Shown here one piece after another: positions 5,671 to 7,695 of a DNA stretch of 7,695 nt. Under the pieces are notes generated by a model that did not search any database, was not told where the DNA came from, and saw only the letters and a list, made by a program, of their open reading frames with translations. The stretch covers positions 1 to 7,695 of the forward strand of contig JABFXB010000444.1 of the NCBI GenBank assembly GCA_013361975.1, given 5' to 3'. A program made the translations under genes and the position numbers. How positions within the stretch are numbered: position 1 is the stretch's first letter; each line of letters opens with the position of its first letter. The stretch is from Dermatophilaceae bacterium. Its GTDB lineage: Bacteria > Actinomycetota > Actinomycetes > Actinomycetales > Dermatophilaceae.

Positions 5671-6801
5671 GTGAGCGACGCCCCCATCACGTATGCCTCG
5701 GCCGGAGTCGACGTCGAGGCGGGTGACAAGGCCGTCGAGCTGATGAAGGCGTCGGTGCGCCGCGCCACGAGGCCCGAGGTGATCGGGGGCCTGGGCGGCT
5801 TCGCCGGCATGTTCGACGCGAGCGCCATCGCGCGGATGACGCGGCCGATCCTCGCCACGAGCACCGACGGCGTCGGCACCAAGGTCGCCATCGCGCAGGC
5901 GCTCGACAAGCACGACACCATCGGCTTCGACCTCGTCGGCATGGTCGTCGACGACATCGTCGTGTGCGGCGCCGAGCCGCTCTTCATGACCGACTACATC
6001 GCCACCGGCAAGGTCGTGCCCGAGCGCATCGCCGCGATCGTCGGGGGCATCGCCCGCGCCTGCGAGGAGGCCGGCGTCGCCCTCGTCGGCGGCGAGACGG
6101 CCGAGCACCCGGGCCTGCTCGAGCCCGACGAGTACGACGTGGCCGGGGCCGCCACCGGAGTCGTCGAGTATGCCGCCGTGCTGGGTCCGCAGCGTGTCGT
6201 GGACGGTGACGTCGTGGTGGCGCTCGCGAGCAGCGGCCTGCACAGCAACGGCTACAGCCTCGTGCGCCGCGTCGTCGCGAGCGCCGGCTGGGCCCTCGAC
6301 CGGCACGTCGACGACTTCGGGCGCACCCTCGGCGAGGAGCTGCTCGAGCCGACCCGCATCTACACGAAGCCGCTGCTCGAGATCATCGGCGACGACGATG
6401 TCGACGTGCACGCCCTGAGCCACGTCACCGGCGGCGGTCTCGCGGCCAACCTCGCCCGCGTGCTGCCGACCGGCATGTTCGCGCGCGTCGACCGCGCCAC
6501 GTGGACGCCCCCCGCGGTGTTCCGCACGGTCCAGGACCTCGGTCGCGTGCCGCAGGCCGACGTCGAGCGCACGCTCAACCAGGGCATCGGCTTCGTGGCC
6601 GTGCTCCCGCAGGCACAGGCCGACCGCGCGATCGAGCTGAGCGAGGCCCGCGGCATACGGGCGTGGCGTCTCGGCGAGGTCGCGGCCGAGGAGCGGGCGC
6701 AGGCCGAGGGTCTCGTCGCTTCCGACGCGGAGGTCGTGCGCGGCGCCAAGGGCGTCGACGGCGGCGCCGTGCAGGTGGTCGGGCAGCACCCGACCGCCTG
6801 A
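5671..6801 (+). CDS. purM: Phosphoribosylformylglycinamidine cyclo-ligase (AIR synthetase)
   Basis: PurM closes the imidazole ring, turning FGAM plus ATP into AIR, step five of purine synthesis, in the cytoplasm. The 376-residue protein has all main family motifs: YASAGVD near the N-terminus (8-14), TDGVGTK (65-71) in the ATP and metal site, GGETAEHPG (140-148), SSGLHSNGYSL (187-197) and HVTGGGL (251-257), followed by the C-terminal ATP-grasp-like AIRS half. The length is slightly above the usual 345-360 because of a Gly/Val-rich C-terminal tail after about 355. GTG at 5671 gives the classic start just before YASAGVD and fits the -10 box. The frame is open upstream to 5545, but that piece has no family similarity. 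It follows purF in the same direction and is convergent with the DUF3073 gene. Confidence 0.98.
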   Translation: MSDAPITYASAGVDVEAGDKAVELMKASVRRATRPEVIGGLGGFAGMFDASAIARMTRPILATSTDGVGTKVAIAQALDKHDTIGFDLVGMVVDDIVVCGAEPLFMTDYIATGKVVPERIAAIVGGIARACEEAGVALVGGETAEHPGLLEPDEYDVAGAATGVVEYAAVLGPQRVVDGDVVVALASSGLHSNGYSLVRRVVASAGWALDRHVDDFGRTLGEELLEPTRIYTKPLLEIIGDDDVDVHALSHVTGGGLAANLARVLPTGMFARVDRATWTPPAVFRTVQDLGRVPQADVERTLNQGIGFVAVLPQAQADRAIELSEARGIRAWRLGEVAAEERAQAEGLVASDAEVVRGAKGVDGGAVQVVGQHPTA

Positions 6802-6931
6802 CGTCGCCCCGACGAACCCGCCGGTGGAGCAGAACTCCGCCCAACCGTCCGGGCAGCCCTGCGCCACAACGTCGCTCGCGGGGTGGCCGCGTGCAGCTCA
6901 GGGCGACCGGGTCGGCCCGCGGGCATGACGG

Positions 6932-6960
6932 AGCCCGCCCACCGCGAAGGTGTGCGGGCT
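6932..6960. terminator. purM: Strong hairpin, probable bidirectional terminator after purM
   Basis: AGCCCGC (6932-6938) pairs with GCGGGCT (6954-6960). After one mismatch, CACC pairs with GGTG, closing a GCGAA loop. That makes 11 pairs, nearly all G-C. No T-run follows on either strand, which is common for actinobacterial terminators. It lies 130 bp past purM and could also serve the convergent gene. Confidence 0.6.
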
Positions 6961-6991
6961 GTGCCGTGTCAGGGCAGCACCGATCGCGCGC

Positions 6992-7007
6992 CGGGTGTGA
7001 ACACCCG
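6992..7007 (-). terminator. Hairpin, probable terminator of the DUF3073 gene
   Basis: CGGGTGT and ACACCCG (6992-6998 and 7001-7007) form a perfect inverted repeat around GA; in RNA this would be a 6-bp stem with a 4-nt loop. It begins 35 nt past the DUF3073 stop on the minus strand. With so short a spacer it could instead be a protein-binding palindrome. Confidence 0.45.
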
Positions 7008-7041
7008 ACGCACGAGGTGCAGACGGAAGAGGAGGACGAGC

Positions 7042-7236
7042 TCAGCGCTCGCCCGAGGCCCACTTCCCGTATTCGTCGTACTCGTCGTCGTCGACGGACC
7101 GCGGCTGGTTGGACGAGTCGCGTTGCGACGGCCCGTGCAGCTCGCGCTCCAGCGCGCTCAAGTCCGTGTCAGGTGTGTAGTACTTGAGCTGCCGTGCGAC
7201 CTTGGTCTGCTTGGCTTTGGCTCGGCCGCGCCCCAT
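7042..7236 (-). CDS. DUF3073 family small protein
   Basis: This 64-residue protein has the conserved actinobacterial DUF3073 start MGRGRAKAKQTKVARQLKYY, very basic for the first 20 residues, then ALERELHG (28-35), a polar linker, and an acidic aromatic end DDDEYDEYGKW (49-59). The basic head and acidic tail suggest contact with nucleic acid or a self-masking tail, but no function is established for the family as far as I know. The ATG at 7236 is chosen because the family starts at MGRGR and AGGGGG lies 7 nt upstream; the frame is open to an ATG at 7272 without similarity. It is convergent with purM and divergent from bldC, a neighbourhood I recall from Streptomyces too. Confidence 0.93.
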   Translation of the reverse strand: MGRGRAKAKQTKVARQLKYYTPDTDLSALERELHGPSQRDSSNQPRSVDDDEYDEYGKWASGER

Positions 7237-7243
7237 GGCGTGA

Positions 7244-7249
7244 CCCCCT
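7244..7249 (-). promoter_or_regulatory. Ribosome binding site of the DUF3073 gene
   Basis: On the minus strand AGGGGG lies 7 nt before the ATG at 7236. It is an ordinary Shine-Dalgarno that selects this start over the ATG 36 nt upstream. Confidence 0.65.
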
Positions 7250-7514
7250 CGTGCGTCGTGCCGGGACGGCATCGCTCCTCGGAGAACCGGGTGGCTCTTC
7301 GATGTCCGCGTAGCGGCCCCGGGAATGTGTGTGTTCTCGTGGGGCTAACGCTACATGAGAGAGGCAAATCCTGCGTCCGCCGGACCCTCGCGCGGGTGTC
7401 GCGTCGCGGGCGGTGGCGAGGCGGGCCCGCCAGCGGCCCACCGGACGGCCGGCAGGTGTCCCGTAGCCGCCCATCGAGCCCGTCGACCCCGTTACACCTC
7501 CTGGTGCGAAAGGG

Positions 7515-7582
7515 GGACGATTTGACTCTTTTCTGTGATTAACCGCCATTGGACAGGTCCAGACTTTACTCTTGCTTTACCG
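7515..7582 (+). promoter_or_regulatory. AT-rich candidate promoter region of bldC with a small inverted repeat
   Basis: This is the most AT-rich stretch of the window. A -35-like TTGACT is at 7522-7527 and another, TTGGAC, at 7549-7554. The best -10 candidate is TACTCT at 7567-7572, but neither -35 is at the ideal distance from it, so the exact promoter is unclear. An inverted repeat TGGAC-AG-GTCCA (7550-7561) sits just upstream of the -10 candidate and could be an operator. A start near 7579 would leave a leader of about 58 nt. Confidence 0.4.
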
Positions 7583-7583
7583 A

Positions 7584-7597
7584 GCCCCGCTTGGGGC
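7584..7597 (+). ncRNA. Small stem-loop in the bldC leader
   Basis: GCCCC and GGGGC (7584-7588, 7593-7597) pair around a GCTT loop. It is short but all G-C. It lies about 40 nt before the bldC start and next to the second stem-loop; I recognise no known riboswitch class. Confidence 0.4.
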
Positions 7598-7603
7598 GAT
7601 GCG

Positions 7604-7623
7604 TGTCGCTGCACCTAGCGACA
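7604..7623 (+). ncRNA. Perfect 7-bp stem-loop touching the bldC ribosome binding site
   Basis: TGTCGCT (7604-7610) and AGCGACA (7617-7623) are perfect complements around GCACCT. The 3' arm ends on the first base of the purine-rich AGGGTGGTGGGG that must serve as ribosome binding site. The hairpin could limit ribosome access or, as DNA, be a binding site for a regulator. No known RNA family is recognised. Confidence 0.5.
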
Positions 7624-7636
7624 GGGTGGTGGGGAA

Positions 7637-7695
7637 ATGACAATGACGACTCAGGATCGACACGAGACCGAGAAGCTGCTGACGCCTGCCGAGGT
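7637..7695 (+). CDS. bldC: BldC, MerR-like developmental DNA-binding regulator (5' end)
   Basis: Only the first 20 codons are present, reading MTMTTQDRHETEKLLTPAEV. The segment LLTPAEV is the start of the winged-helix DNA-binding domain of BldC as known in Streptomyces, where this 68-residue protein delays entry into sporulation by binding repeated AT-rich sites. It is conserved across actinobacteria, including ones that do not sporulate. Two in-frame ATGs compete: 7637 has AGGGTGG 7 nt upstream, and 7643 has GGTGGGG 8 nt upstream. Unlike the purine genes it has a Shine-Dalgarno and a long leader. The closeness to purF, purM and DUF3073 supports the call; the helix-turn-helix itself is off the window. 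Confidence 0.82.
   Translation, partial: MTMTTQDRHETEKLLTPAE

Larger units (their letters stand above)
1547..6658. repeat. Seven dispersed copies of the heptamer GTATGCC
   Basis: GTATGCC is found on the plus strand at 1547, 3600, 4556, 5691 and 6168. Its complement GGCATAC is at 3667 and 6652. Six of the seven copies continue as GTATGCCG. One copy contains the start codon of the sterol-carrier-like gene; the rest are inside thpR, purF and purM. Reading every line, I count ten TAT or ATA trinucleotides in the whole window, and seven belong to this heptamer. The function is unknown. Confidence 0.7.
6802..7041. other. Intergenic region between convergent purM and DUF3073 genes
   Basis: These 240 bp separate the two stops and appear non-coding. 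Open frames crossing it are long only because stops are scarce in such G/C-rich DNA. The two hairpins listed separately are the only clear structures; a 10-bp palindrome GCCCGCGGGC (6915-6924) is also present and of doubtful meaning. Confidence 0.6.
7237..7636. promoter_or_regulatory. 400-bp divergent control region between DUF3073 and bldC
   Basis: No gene is supported here. The left part (7237-7370) should hold the DUF3073 promoter: a weak TAGCGT -10 candidate reads on the minus strand at 7353-7348, giving a leader of about 100 nt. The middle (7380-7500) is extremely G/C-rich with a 12-bp palindrome GGCGGGCCCGCC (7420-7431). The right part (7515-7582) turns AT-rich and probably holds the bldC promoter, followed by two stem-loops before the bldC start. 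The length suggests layered control, as expected for a developmental regulator. Confidence 0.5.

Noticed and set aside
5476..6867. 463-residue minus-strand frame opposite purM
   Set aside because: Same antisense-shadow pattern as opposite purF; purM is certain.
7420..7431. 12-bp palindrome GGCGGGCCCGCC as a specific operator
   Set aside because: It is built only of G and C in a stretch of extreme G/C content, so chance is a sufficient explanation; kept only as a note in the control region.
6883..7542. 219-residue plus-strand frame across the purM-bldC interval
   Set aside because: It is antisense to the well-supported DUF3073 gene, its composition is Arg/Ser/Pro low-complexity, and no start signal is seen.
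1..7695. A mobile, defence or otherwise undescribed multi-gene system
   Set aside because: All recognisable genes are core metabolism, RNA processing or regulation, composition is even, and there are no transposase, integrase, nuclease or spacer-repeat signals.

Overview
The window looks like chromosome of a high-GC actinobacterium (phylum Actinomycetota). Gene content and style suggest the Micrococcales, possibly Intrasporangiaceae, but that family guess is inference only. Supporting features are very strong G/C at third codon positions, frequent GTG starts, four-base stop/start overlaps, a DUF3073 gene, and a start matching the developmental regulator BldC. I see no tRNA or rRNA gene, insertion sequence, CRISPR array, phage gene or sign of recent transfer.

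Layout. Positions 1-552 carry two minus-strand genes: the 5' end of an unidentified protein (cut by the window edge) and, just upstream of it, a small VOC/glyoxalase-fold protein. A 63-bp divergent promoter region separates these from a plus-strand luciferase-like, probably F420-dependent, oxidoreductase (616-1497). Next is a tight four-gene plus-strand cluster (1549-3936): a sterol-carrier-like protein (SCP_3 type), a two-helix membrane protein, an alpha-methylacyl-CoA racemase of the CaiB/BaiF fold, and the RNA 2',3'-cyclic phosphodiesterase ThpR. Each overlaps the next by 4 bp. Then come two purine biosynthesis genes, purF (3963-5525) and purM (5671-6801). A convergent DUF3073 gene (7236-7042, minus) follows, then a 400-bp leader region and the first 20 codons of bldC (from 7637).

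How the genes fit together. PurF starts de novo purine synthesis and PurM carries out its fifth step. From memory, purF, purM and bldC also lie close together in Streptomyces, so this is probably a conserved actinobacterial block. The sterol-carrier-like protein and the racemase both point to lipid or branched acyl-CoA handling. Whether the membrane protein and the oxidoreductase join that pathway is unknown.

Expression. Five genes have a TANNNT-like -10 box (one is the variant GACACT) ending 6-7 nt before the start codon, with no properly spaced Shine-Dalgarno. That is the signature of leaderless mRNAs. The VOC, DUF3073 and bldC genes instead have ribosome binding sites, and bldC has a structured leader.

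Most unusual signal. The heptamer GTATGCC (or its complement) occurs seven times and accounts for 7 of the 10 TAT/ATA trinucleotides in the window. It forces otherwise avoided Tyr TAT and Ile ATA codons. Other points are a perfect 7-bp hairpin touching the bldC ribosome binding site, a near-identical 15-mer in two leaderless promoters, and a 12-bp palindrome in the divergent promoter. I found no convincing undescribed multi-gene system.
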